From Paenibacillus sp. FSL R10-2734 (GTDB lineage: Bacteria > Bacillota > Bacilli > Paenibacillales > Paenibacillaceae), in contig NZ_CP150170.1 of the NCBI RefSeq assembly GCF_037963865.1, positions 6,262,001-6,326,000 on the forward strand: 64,000 nucleotides of DNA, read 5' to 3'. A model generated the notes under the pieces. It did no database searches, was not told where the DNA came from, and saw nothing but the letters and a program-made list of their open reading frames with translations. The position numbers were made by a program, and so were the translations under genes. Shown here piece after piece: positions 45,023-53,225 of this stretch (its first letter is position 1; every line of letters starts with the position of its first letter).

Positions 45023-46327
45023 TCAAGACCGCTGCCACACTTCCTTCACCCATGAGAGTAACCGTAGATCCTGACCATGTCCGGCAATAACGGACAATCC
45101 CAGCGGAAGTCCATTTTTAGTGAGCATAGGTAACGTTACCTGAGGCAGGCCTGCCAGTCCGGCTATACAGCTCAGCATCATCGCTCCACTACGGTTCACC
45201 TCCAATTGACGCAAATCCCCACCACGCAGTGGTGCTGATTCCGGCACTGTCGGAATCACAAGACAATTATCTTCGCCCAGCAGCTGGCGCAATTGGGTAG
45301 AAATTTCTTCACGCTTAGATTGCGCAATACGCTGCTCTTCGCCCTCACCCACTAAGCTGGCAGCCCACGAGAAACGAGCTGCAACATCAGGCCCAAAGAC
45401 TGGTTTTTCTTTCTCAATCCAGGCGCCATGGGTTGTCCAGATCTCACTGCCTTGTAGCTCCCGAAAGACATCCATCCAGACCTTCAAACCTTCTGGAGCT
45501 ATTTTAGTTTCCACAGAATGATCTGCACCGGTCCGTAAGCGGTTAAGTCCAACCGATAAAATAGCTGCAATCTCTGGATCAACTAAGGCCCAACAGTCGG
45601 TGGCAACAAATAAAGTCTCTATTTTCTTTTGAGTATTATTCTCTATTTCATTCTCTATTTCATTCTTTACTTTATTCTCCACACACTTCTCTACATTCTT
45701 TTCTAGACTGCTTTCTAAACTTTTCTCTATGTTCGTTGTTACCTTTTCAGACAAGCTTCCAAAACCAAGTAAAACCTCCCCAACCTTCTGGAGCACATCC
45801 AGACGATCAGCCATCCAGCCTACTGTATCAAATTGCGGCGATAACGGAATCACGCCTTCCATATTCACAACATCATGCGTCGGTCGAAAGCCATATACCC
45901 CGCAATAGGCGGAAGGGACGCGAATAGAACCACCCGTATCTGTTCCAAGCGCAAAATCAACACTACCAGAGGCTACCGCTACTGCCGATCCGCTCGAAGA
46001 TCCACCTGGGATACAACCTGCGGCACGGGGATTTATTGGCGTTCCATAATGATGATTCTCACCACCTAGACTGTACATCAGCTCATCCGTATGAGTTGCT
46101 CCTCGAAGCGTCGCTCCCGATTGGAGCAGCTGACGTACTACTGCCGCATGTCCCCCAGATGGATTGTGACTCCGCAGCCAATCTGGATTACCTGCCGAAG
46201 AGCAGTGTCCAGCTACCGCATACACATCTTTCACCGCAAAGGTCAGTCCGTCCAATATCCCGTTTCCTAAGTGCTCAACCGTTAGTTCAGCATCTATAAA
46301 CGCACCATACCGATTATCCAGCGCCAT
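45023..46327 (-). CDS. Amidase signature family protein
   Basis: 434 residues. The Ser-cisSer-Lys triad can be read: Lys33 in FAVKDVY, the Gly/Ser-rich GGSSSGSAVAVAS (108-120) and nucleophile Ser134 in GTDTGGSIRVPS. It hydrolyses an amide, substrate unknown; relatives include AtzF-like allophanate hydrolases and other small-molecule amidases. Residues 192-238 are a low-complexity insert of Glu/Lys/Asn (EKSLESSLEKNVEKCVEN and similar), absent from most amidases and encoded by short DNA repeats at 45614-45754. It lies between the purine cluster and the GGT-like gene, which fits nitrogen recovery. The ATG at 46327 has GGAGG upstream. Confidence 0.85.
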   Translation of the reverse strand: MALDNRYGAFIDAELTVEHLGNGILDGLTFAVKDVYAVAGHCSSAGNPDWLRSHNPSGGHAAVVRQLLQSGATLRGATHTDELMYSLGGENHHYGTPINPRAAGCIPGGSSSGSAVAVASGSVDFALGTDTGGSIRVPSAYCGVYGFRPTHDVVNMEGVIPLSPQFDTVGWMADRLDVLQKVGEVLLGFGSLSEKVTTNIEKSLESSLEKNVEKCVENKVKNEIENEIENNTQKKIETLFVATDCWALVDPEIAAILSVGLNRLRTGADHSVETKIAPEGLKVWMDVFRELQGSEIWTTHGAWIEKEKPVFGPDVAARFSWAASLVGEGEEQRIAQSKREEISTQLRQLLGEDNCLVIPTVPESAPLRGGDLRQLEVNRSGAMMLSCIAGLAGLPQVTLPMLTKNGLPLGLSVIAGHGQDLRLLSWVKEVWQRS

Positions 46328-46350
46328 AGCTTCTCCCTCCCCCTATCACC

Positions 46351-46443
46351 ATTCCTTCTCTGAACTTAATCACAGTTTCACTGCCCTTAATCATTCCTTC
46401 TCTGAACTTAATCACAGTTTCTCTAACCCTAATCATTCCTTCT
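46351..46443. repeat. 42-bp direct repeat, about 2.2 copies
   Basis: ATTCCTTCTCTGAACTTAAT starts at 46351 and again at 46393, with a partial third copy (ATTCCTTCT) at 46435. It lies upstream of the amidase gene in otherwise gene-free DNA. Confidence 0.75.
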
Positions 46444-46580
46444 AGAATTCTTTAGTACCACCACACTAGAATTTCCCTATCATAGCTTTCCAAAAAATCC
46501 TTTCAAGACACCCCTCCTACGAAATAAAGGCGGAAGAAATGGGAGTGTTGGGGAGAGTACGAAAGTCTACGGAAGATATT

Positions 46581-46676
46581 CTCACTTAACGTCCCTCCTA
46601 GCATCCTACTTAACGCGCCTTCCAGCATCTCACTTAACGTTCTCCCTAGTATCCCACTTAACTTCCTTCCCAGCAT
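46581..46676. repeat. Four tandem 24-bp repeats
   Basis: Units begin at 46581, 46605, 46629 and 46653, each of the form CNCACTTAACGTCCYTCCNA followed by GCAT. They lie between the amidase and the GGT-like gene. The shared ACTTAA core also occurs in the 42-bp repeat nearby. The rest of 46328-46738 has no gene. Confidence 0.8.
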
Positions 46677-46738
46677 CCCTCTTCAAGGTCCAGCCTGCCA
46701 CCTACCTCCAACCCGAACTCTAGCCAATTTCGTCTCAC

Positions 46739-48316
46739 CTACCAACCAATCGCCGCGCCATCACAGCGCGGATCCGTTCCCCCACTGAGATATCCATTGT
46801 CATCTATAGCAATCGCGTGGGCATGACCCATGATCCCGTCAAACGCGTCGACCTTCCGGACACTATGACCGGCTCCTGAGAGATCTGTCAGCACCTCTTC
46901 ATCTACCCGAGCTTCCACCTTTAGTTCCTGCGTTGGCTCCCCCCACGTTCTCCCCCACACAAAACGCGGTTCACTTACTGCTGTTTGCGGATTCATTCCA
47001 TAATGCAGCATCCGTGTAAGCAGCAGCGTTTGAGTCTGAGGCTGACCTTCACCGCCTTGTGTACCATACAAAATCGCAGGCTTCCCCTCTCGACAAGCCA
47101 TGGCTGGCATCAGTGTGTGGAAGCTGCGCTTATGCGGCTCTAGCGTATTGATGTGGCCGGGATCAAGCGAGAAAAATGAACCCCGATTCTGCAGCAAAAT
47201 CCCTGTATCCCCAGCCACCACGCCTGAACCAAATTCAAAATACAAACTCTGAATAAAAGAGACTGCATTCCCTTCCTCGTCTACAACCGCAGCATAAGCT
47301 GTATCACTGCCGATTGGCTGACTTGTCAGCTGTACCGCTTTTTGCATTGAGATCGTAGAGGCCAGTTGTTCTGCATAACGTTTATCCAACAGTTGCCCCA
47401 AAGGAATTGCACTAAAATCCGGGTCTGTAAGCACCTTATCCCGCTCGTGAAAGCTTAGCTTCAGCGCCTCAACAAGCAGATGATAATATTCATAAGAACC
47501 ATGCTCGATTTCTCCGAAATTAAAGTTCTCCAATATATTAAGACTCATCAGCCCCGTGAATCCCTGCGAATTTGGTGGCACTTGATACACCGTATGCCCT
47601 TGGTATTCCGTATGAATCGGCTCGACCCAATCTCCCTGATGATCCGCAAAATCATCCCGAGTGAGATAACCACCTGCTGCCAGCATATAATCGCAGATAT
47701 CTTCAGCAATTTTCCCTTTATAAAAAGAATCCCGCCCACCTGCTGCCAATGTCTTTAGAGTGGCAGCCAGTTGTGTCTGCTGAAATCTCGACCCAGCAGA
47801 CATAACCACTCCGCCCGGCAAATAAATCGCCGAAGCCTCCGCCGACAACGCAGCTCCTGCGAGTAGCGTATTATTCCGCTGATCCGGCGATAGCGGAAAC
47901 CCACCCTGAGCATAGTCAATAGCTGGCTCTAGCACCTCCGCTAGCGTTAAGCGACCATACTTGCTCAGCATGGCATCCCAGCTATCCACCATCCCAGGCA
48001 CGGTGATGGCGCTGCGAATCCCCCGCCTAGGGATGTAAGCTTCCCCCGCATAACAACTTCTGCGAGCTCCGTAACTCGACCGTCCGCTTCCGTTATAGGC
48101 CCTAACACGCGCTTCTTGTTTGTTATAAGTCAACCAGAAGGAATCCCCGCCAAGCCCCGTCATATGCGGATAGACTACCGCAAGCGTAGCACTAACCGCC
48201 ACTGCTGCATCAAAGGCATTCCCCCCTTTTCCCAAGATGCGTGCACCCGCAGCCGAAGCTAAATAATGGGGGCTGACGACCATTGTTTTTGTGCCTATTA
48301 CGGGTTTCTCCGCCAT
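46739..48316 (-). CDS. Gamma-glutamyltransferase family protein (YwrD-like)
   Basis: 525 residues from ATG 48316, with GGGAG 9 bp upstream; the longer frame to 48358 would start inside a GlnR/TnrA box. Features: KGGNAFDAAVAVSATLAVV and MTGLGGDSFWL near the N-terminus, and the nucleophile Thr in SDTAYAAVVDEEGNAVSFIQ, where autocleavage would create two subunits. There is no signal peptide, unlike secreted glutathione-type enzymes, which points to the YwrD-like cytoplasmic group. It may hydrolyse gamma-glutamyl amides for nitrogen. Its promoter region holds a consensus nitrogen-control box. Confidence 0.88.
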   Translation of the reverse strand: MAEKPVIGTKTMVVSPHYLASAAGARILGKGGNAFDAAVAVSATLAVVYPHMTGLGGDSFWLTYNKQEARVRAYNGSGRSSYGARRSCYAGEAYIPRRGIRSAITVPGMVDSWDAMLSKYGRLTLAEVLEPAIDYAQGGFPLSPDQRNNTLLAGAALSAEASAIYLPGGVVMSAGSRFQQTQLAATLKTLAAGGRDSFYKGKIAEDICDYMLAAGGYLTRDDFADHQGDWVEPIHTEYQGHTVYQVPPNSQGFTGLMSLNILENFNFGEIEHGSYEYYHLLVEALKLSFHERDKVLTDPDFSAIPLGQLLDKRYAEQLASTISMQKAVQLTSQPIGSDTAYAAVVDEEGNAVSFIQSLYFEFGSGVVAGDTGILLQNRGSFFSLDPGHINTLEPHKRSFHTLMPAMACREGKPAILYGTQGGEGQPQTQTLLLTRMLHYGMNPQTAVSEPRFVWGRTWGEPTQELKVEARVDEEVLTDLSGAGHSVRKVDAFDGIMGHAHAIAIDDNGYLSGGTDPRCDGAAIGW

Positions 48317-48352
48317 GCTTCCCATCTCCCTATAAACTTCTCGCTCAATTAA

Positions 48353-48369
48353 TGTCATTTAACATTACA
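48353..48369. promoter_or_regulatory. GlnR/TnrA box upstream of the GGT-like gene
   Basis: TGTCATTTAACATTACA fits TGTNAN7TNACA at all fixed positions, 37 bp before the chosen start codon. It supports the downstream start and nitrogen control. Confidence 0.65.
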
Positions 48370-48514
48370 TAAAAATCCTTTGTCAATCGATTACGTCAAA
48401 CCGCAAAATAAACATCCTCTTTTTGTGAGCCATGCACAAAGAATCGCGAATCGCTAGTCATGCTCGTAGATTCACACATATGATTGTATAAAATATGTAC
48501 CATTAGCAATCGCC

Positions 48515-48834
48515 TTGTTCAGAATTGGGATTGTCGGCTATGGCGGAGGACCTTCCATGATTCCGTCGATCCGGCTTGATGAGGTAACACGCTACACTTG
48601 GCTAAGTGTTAATGAATTCGGAGAAACATTGGAGATGGAACTAAAATGGCGGATTATCTCGGGTATAAACTTCGAGGAGTCTAAGGGGGCTATTCTTTCA
48701 CTACAGTCACATATTTTATTTAGCACATTGCCGCAATCGCATTCTGGCCCATAAAGCGGCTTAAACTGCATCCTGCCTTAGTAATCTTAGCCGCTTTTGC
48801 CTATGACGGTCTGGTACTCCGCTACACTGTTTAA
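48515..48834 (+). pseudogene. Chromate transporter (ChrA family) relic
   Basis: The first part reads FRIGIVGYGGGPSMIPSIRL then YTWLSVNEFGE, matching the N-terminus of ChrA-type transporters (FGGGPAMIPLI then WLSEEEF). The middle of the gene is missing. In another frame, after a stop, comes IAAIAFWPIKRLKLHPALVI then LAAFAYDGLVL, resembling the C-terminal end of the same family (KLHPALVI then GLL), closed by a TAA at 48832-48834. So both ends of the gene survive with a large internal deletion, a frameshift and a nonsense codon. No ribosome site is seen. The intact protein would export chromate; this relic would not work. Confidence 0.65.
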
Positions 48835-48839
48835 CTACA

Positions 48840-49217
48840 CTATTTTAAAATATATTGTGACAATACCGCCTGTACCTCATAAATATTCACGGACTTGTTG
48901 AAGGTCTTCTTGAGCGGCATAGTGCTGCTGGAAATATAGATACGTAACTCCGCATCCAGATCAAAATGCCCTGCCGTCTCCACGGAATAATGCGAGATAC
49001 TTTTGTATGGAATAGAGTGATAATCTGTTTTCTTGCCCGTCAGTCCCTGTATATCCACCAGAATCAATCGTTTGTCCGTAAAAATAAACATATCTCTAAT
49101 CAGCTTATAGGCTCGTTCAATTTTCTCTTGAGGGGCAAGAATTTGTGCGTATTCCCGCTGTACCTCCGCAAGATTCACCTGAGATGCATTACCCATCAAT
49201 CCGTCAAAAAGTGCCAT
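48840..49217 (-). CDS. Bacterial PH-domain protein
   Basis: 125 residues from ATG 49217, after GGGGAGG; the open frame extends upstream 25 codons without a better site. After a short helical N-terminus comes a PH-like fold: MFIFTDKRLILVDIQGLTGKK, quoted in part as FIFTDKRLILVDIQGLTG, then DYHSIPYKSISHYSVETAG and LRIYISSS. Proteins of this type are small, cytoplasmic and of unknown role in Bacillus relatives. It is a single gene and its 3' end nearly touches the ChrA relic. Confidence 0.82.
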   Translation of the reverse strand: MALFDGLMGNASQVNLAEVQREYAQILAPQEKIERAYKLIRDMFIFTDKRLILVDIQGLTGKKTDYHSIPYKSISHYSVETAGHFDLDAELRIYISSSTMPLKKTFNKSVNIYEVQAVLSQYILK

Positions 49218-49395
49218 AAAACCTCCCCTTTTCATCTGTTGAATTTTAGCAAATCGTCTCTCCATATAGAACCATATTGTTCCACAATTCATATTCTATG
49301 CAGTAGATAACCTCTCTCTGCCATCTTTTTACTTGCTTATTTTCCGATAATTGATTACACTGTCATTAATTTGTTAAGAAAGGGGTGTGGAAGGA

Positions 49396-49563
49396 ATGGA
49401 CCACAATTGGACCAACAGTGTTATTAGTCGGCTACCTATAGCGTTAGCTGGCATTGCTCATGTAAATGGCGATAACGGGAGAAGTCTGTCCAATTTCATG
49501 AATTTAATAACACTACACAAATGTGAAATGCCTTTCCTGCCATCACCCGGACGGATCAGTTAA
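49396..49563 (+). CDS. Putative 55-residue leader ORF upstream of an ABC-F gene
   Basis: ATG at 49396 with purine-rich AAGGGGTGTGGAAGGA directly upstream; stop at 49561. The product is MDHNWTNSVISRLPIALAG and 36 more residues, with no known domain. It lies 14 bp before a strong terminator and 120 bp before the ABC-F start, the layout expected of a ribosome-controlled attenuation leader. Coding status is unproven. Confidence 0.45.
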   Translation: MDHNWTNSVISRLPIALAGIAHVNGDNGRSLSNFMNLITLHKCEMPFLPSPGRIS

Positions 49564-49577
49564 CCGGAGTTTGATAA

Positions 49578-49610
49578 GGCCGTGGGGAAATTTCCCTACG
49601 GTCTTTTTTT
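49578..49610 (+). terminator. Terminator in the ABC-F leader, possible attenuator
   Basis: GGCCGTGGGGAAA (49578-49590) pairs with TTTCCCTACGGTC (49591-49603) and is followed by seven T residues. It lies 73 bp before the ABC-F start codon. Confidence 0.85.
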
Positions 49611-49683
49611 ATGGTTTTTTATAGGACTTCGGAGCCATTTAGGGTACTGGCGGTGCAAAGGGCATTCTTAAAGGAGAATATAA

Positions 49684-51648
49684 ATGATTATCCAATGCCA
49701 AAATGTTCAAAAATACCACGGTGCACAGCTCGTGTTAAATAGCATCACCTTCGATATTCGACAAGGGGAAAAAATCGGCCTGATCGGCCGCAATGGCTGC
49801 GGTAAAACTACGCTTTTCCATCTACTGAACGGTGAAGAGCGCCCAGATCAAGGGCAAATCTCCATACGCAAAGGCAGCGTAGTAGGGATGCTGGCTCAAA
49901 TTCAAGAGGTGAATGAAAAAGAAACCGTTTATGACGTTCTACAGCGTAGCTTTGCCGAACCTTTGCAGTGGCAACAACGCCTGCGAGAGCTGGAGCTTGA
50001 AATGTCCACCTTCAATACCGGAACGGATGAAACGCTATGGAATCGACTGCTGAAAGAATACGGTAGCCTTCAAGATAAATTTGAGACCGCAGGAGGCTAC
50101 GAAATTGAATCCACAATTCAGCGAGTTGCCACTGGTCTAGGAATCGGAACGGGGCAATATAGCCGCCTATTCGCCTCTCTTTCTGGTGGCGAGAAGACCA
50201 AGGTCGGTCTCGCAGAGCTGCTGCTACGCCGTCCAGATGTACTTCTACTCGATGAGCCAACTAATCATCTAGACATGAACGCCATTGAGTGGTTAGAGCA
50301 GTACTTACAGAGCTATGACGGTACAGTACTAGCCATTTCCCATGATCGTTACTTCCTCGACGCTGTAGTCAAGAAGGTAATTGAGATTGAAGACGGCGAA
50401 GCCATCACCTTCCACACCAACTATAGCGGCTATCAAGTGGAGAAGGAAACACGGCTTCTTCAACAATTTGCTGATTATCAAGAACAACAGAAAAAAATTA
50501 AGCAAATGCAGGAGAGCATCAAACGCCTCATCGAATTTGGGAATCGGGGAACTCCCCCAAACCCTGCCTTTTACCGGCGAGCAGCATCCATGCAAAAAGC
50601 ACTGGATCGTATGGTAAAGGTTAAACGTCCTATTCTTGAGCGCAAATCGATGGATTTGCAGCTGCAGCAAAATGATCGTTCCGGTAATCAGGTCGTCATT
50701 CTGGAGGATATCGGAAAAGCATATGGTGAGCGGAGCCTTTTCACAGGCGCAAACGAAGTGCTTCGCTACGGAGAGACTACGGCACTCCTCGGGGGTAACG
50801 GAGCAGGTAAAAGTACACTTTTAAGAATTATATTAGGGCAGGAAGTCCCGGACAGTGGAAGCTGTACTCTTGGTTCAAGAACCGTAGTCGGTTACCTCGC
50901 ACAAGAGGCTGTCCCTGAAAATAACAAACAATCTGTACTCCGCTACTTCCGCGAAGAAGCCGGTCTAGAAGAAGGTGAAGCGCGAGGGCAGCTTGCACGT
51001 TTCCTATTCTATGGTGCCGATGTGTTCAAAGACATCATGAATTTGTCCGGAGGGGAATGGACCCGCCTGCGCTTCGCAGTGTTGATGCATCGTAAACCAA
51101 ACCTGCTGATTCTGGATGAACCAACGAACCATCTAGATATTGACTCTCGTGAAGCGCTAGAGGAAGCGTTAGAGGAGTTTCCAGGCACAGTGCTGGCCGT
51201 ATCACATGATCGCTACTTCATCAATCGCCTGTTCCACAAACTGTGGTCCATTGAAAGTGGACGATTTGGAGTCTTCAACGGCAATTATGAGTATTACAAG
51301 GAGAAGCAAGCTGAAAAAGCATTAGCAGCACCAGCTGCTATTCCTCATCAGCCTAAACCCTCCTCTTCAGAAGGAACCACGTCACGCTCCGGTAAGCCTC
51401 AATCTAACGGTTCAGTGAATGTTACCTCGGCTAACACGTCCAGTTCCCGCAAAAAAAGCATCCACTTCGACTGGGAGAAGGCTATTGCAGAGGTTGAGGA
51501 TCAGCTTGGCGATATCGATACCAAAATGCTAGATCCACTGATCAGTAGCCATGCGGCAGAGCTCGCCGAGCTACAAAAAGAACGCGATACAGTGCAAGAG
51601 CAATTAGATGAACTTTATGCGGGCTGGATGGAAACCGTCGGCCATTAA
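49684..51648 (+). CDS. ABC-F family ATPase
   Basis: 654 residues, no membrane helices. Two ATP-binding domains: Walker A GRNGCGKTT (35-43), signature LSGGEKTKVGLAELL, Walker B VLLLDEPTNHLDMNAIEWLE; then GGNGAGKST, LSGGEWTRLRFAVLM and LLILDEPTNHLDIDSREALE. The linker between them contains KRLIEFGNRGTPPNPAFYRR, the arm that reaches into the ribosome in this family. A Ser/Thr-rich stretch and C-terminal coiled coil (about 580-650) follow. ABC-F proteins act on translation: some rescue stalled ribosomes, others protect against ribosome-binding antibiotics. I cannot assign the subfamily. The start has AAAGGAG. An ASCH gene follows directly. Confidence 0.92.
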   Translation: MIIQCQNVQKYHGAQLVLNSITFDIRQGEKIGLIGRNGCGKTTLFHLLNGEERPDQGQISIRKGSVVGMLAQIQEVNEKETVYDVLQRSFAEPLQWQQRLRELELEMSTFNTGTDETLWNRLLKEYGSLQDKFETAGGYEIESTIQRVATGLGIGTGQYSRLFASLSGGEKTKVGLAELLLRRPDVLLLDEPTNHLDMNAIEWLEQYLQSYDGTVLAISHDRYFLDAVVKKVIEIEDGEAITFHTNYSGYQVEKETRLLQQFADYQEQQKKIKQMQESIKRLIEFGNRGTPPNPAFYRRAASMQKALDRMVKVKRPILERKSMDLQLQQNDRSGNQVVILEDIGKAYGERSLFTGANEVLRYGETTALLGGNGAGKSTLLRIILGQEVPDSGSCTLGSRTVVGYLAQEAVPENNKQSVLRYFREEAGLEEGEARGQLARFLFYGADVFKDIMNLSGGEWTRLRFAVLMHRKPNLLILDEPTNHLDIDSREALEEALEEFPGTVLAVSHDRYFINRLFHKLWSIESGRFGVFNGNYEYYKEKQAEKALAAPAAIPHQPKPSSSEGTTSRSGKPQSNGSVNVTSANTSSSRKKSIHFDWEKAIAEVEDQLGDIDTKMLDPLISSHAAELAELQKERDTVQEQLDELYAGWMETVGH

Positions 51649-51683
51649 TGAACATACACCTTTTGAACGAAGGAGATAAAAAT

Positions 51684-52151
51684 ATGTGCAACAAAGAGAA
51701 GATTAAGCTTTTTTGGGAAGATTACACCCAGCTTCATCCTCAAGTAGCGGATAATTACGAAGCTTGGGCCTTTGGAGACAATCCCCAAATGGCCGATGAA
51801 TTGCTAGATCTGGTGATCCGCGGGATCAAGACAGGAACTGCTTCAAACTATGAAGTTTATGAAGTCAGCGAAGAGACGTTACCGGAAATTGGCCGACACA
51901 GCATCCTGCTAGATGGGCATGGTAATCCGCAAGCAGTGATCGTTACAACCAATGTGCAAATTACACCCTTTGATGAGGTCAGTGCTGACTTTGCCTATAC
52001 CGAAGGCGAGGATGACAGAACACTGGAGTCGTGGCGCCATGAGCATGAGAAATTCTTCACCAGAGAATCCTTAGCGTTCTTGAAGAAACCTTTTAAACCA
52101 AAGATGAAGGTGGTTTGCGAGAATTTTAAACTGGAATATACGAAATCCTGA
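51684..52151 (+). CDS. ASCH-domain protein
   Basis: 155 residues from ATG 51684 after AAGGAG; the frame is open from 51648 but without a site. The family segment VIRGIKTGTASNYEVYE (about 46-62) contains the GxKxxT motif that places it in the ASCH superfamily, followed by ILLDGHGNPQAVIVTTNVQI. ASCH proteins bind RNA or modified nucleosides; some have amidohydrolase activity on acetylcytidine, but length and substrate differ. It is 35 bp after the ABC-F gene and ends in a terminator, so the two are probably one transcript with a translation-related theme. Confidence 0.85.
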   Translation: MCNKEKIKLFWEDYTQLHPQVADNYEAWAFGDNPQMADELLDLVIRGIKTGTASNYEVYEVSEETLPEIGRHSILLDGHGNPQAVIVTTNVQITPFDEVSADFAYTEGEDDRTLESWRHEHEKFFTRESLAFLKKPFKPKMKVVCENFKLEYTKS

Positions 52152-52166
52152 GGACTACAGGTACTA

Positions 52167-52204
52167 AAAAGGCGGTCTCTTCTACAACGAAGAGACCGCC
52201 TTTT
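52167..52204 (+). terminator. Terminator after the ASCH-domain gene
   Basis: AAAAGGCGGTCTCTT pairs with AAGAGACCGCCTTTT. The loop is TCTACAACG-like and a T-run follows. Confidence 0.88.
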
Positions 52205-52251
52205 GTATATACTATACAATCATCAAAATTAGATAGTTATTAAAATATAGC

Positions 52252-52404
52252 TTAGCGCCAAAACCCCAGAACCCAGCCAATCACAGAGATCCATAACGGA
52301 ATGCTGATTAAGATACCCCAAACCAGCCCAGTGGCAATATTGCCTTCTGCAGGACGCACCACATTTTCCTGATTCAATGGAATGCTCAATTTTTCTTGTT
52401 CCAT
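52252..52404 (-). CDS. Small single-helix membrane protein
   Basis: 50 residues from ATG 52404, which follows AGGAGGGG; the longer frame to 52467 has no site. A polar N-terminus (MEQEKLSIPLNQENVV) is followed by one hydrophobic segment (about 24-48, GLVWGILISIPLWISVIGW). Function unknown. It is a single gene between a terminator and the Nudix gene, transcribed away from neither in an obvious operon. Confidence 0.65.
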   Translation of the reverse strand: MEQEKLSIPLNQENVVRPAEGNIATGLVWGILISIPLWISVIGWVLGFWR

Positions 52405-52573
52405 GCGATCCCCTCCTAAAATTCTTATCGTCACAGTAGAGGAAAAAATGTAGACCGCTCGACCCAAAAACTTAGAATATCCAATATTGTAAGTGCTTAC
52501 ATAATAAATATTAACCAGAATTTGAATAGTTTAAAACTTCGGTTTTCGGAAGTCATTCATCATATGCGAATTC

Positions 52574-53191
52574 TTAGTCTAATATTACAACTTTTTCTGG
52601 ATTTCGTAAATATTCAAACATCGTCCGTATCTGTTCTTTTGTATTCCGCTCTTCGGAGAGCTCAGGAAGCTCATCTTCTGCGAAAAAAGATACTTCACTT
52701 GTCTCCACTCCTTGTTTTGCCTCTCCGCCTACGATTTTGCATAATATAAAAAACTTATACACGTGATACGGTTCCGGAGGATGGTTATGGAATTTCTTAT
52801 CTAGAACAGCTAGCAAGCGAATCGCTTCCGCCTCAAAGCCTGATTCTTCTTGAATCTCCTTGACTACAACCTCACTCGGTGACAGCCCGATGTCCCCCCA
52901 GCCTCCAGGAAGTGCCCACTTCCCATCTAATTTCTCGCGGACAAGTAGGATTCTGCCTTCCTGAAATACAACACCGCGGATATCCACCTTCGGCGTAGAA
53001 TAGCCACGCTCGCCAGCAAAGGAGAGCCTTATTCTCTCCTTGCTTTCGAACGTATAATTAGCGAGGATATCCACGCTCAGCTCCCGTAAAGCCTGATACC
53101 GTTCTATATCATAAACATCTTTAGCGTAAGTTAGTCCAGTCTGTGCGATGGCCTGTATTTCTTTTGCCCAGGTTAACCATTTCTGCTCCAT
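52574..53191 (-). CDS. Nudix hydrolase with N-terminal extension (YjhB-like)
   Basis: 205 residues. An N-terminal helical domain (KWLTWAKEIQAIAQTGLTYA) typical of a Bacillus Nudix subgroup precedes the Nudix fold (KVDIRGVVFQEGRILLVRE). The Nudix box is GDIGLSPSEVVVKEIQEESG, with Lys in the place of the usual Arg but all metal-binding Glu residues present. It probably hydrolyses a nucleoside diphosphate derivative; the substrate is unknown. The start at 53191 has AAGGGG upstream. It follows the TRM11-like gene by 34 bp. Confidence 0.87.
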   Translation of the reverse strand: MEQKWLTWAKEIQAIAQTGLTYAKDVYDIERYQALRELSVDILANYTFESKERIRLSFAGERGYSTPKVDIRGVVFQEGRILLVREKLDGKWALPGGWGDIGLSPSEVVVKEIQEESGFEAEAIRLLAVLDKKFHNHPPEPYHVYKFFILCKIVGGEAKQGVETSEVSFFAEDELPELSEERNTKEQIRTMFEYLRNPEKVVILD

Positions 53192-53225
53192 TGCTGCACC
53201 CCTTTTAGATTACGAGTAATCAGGT

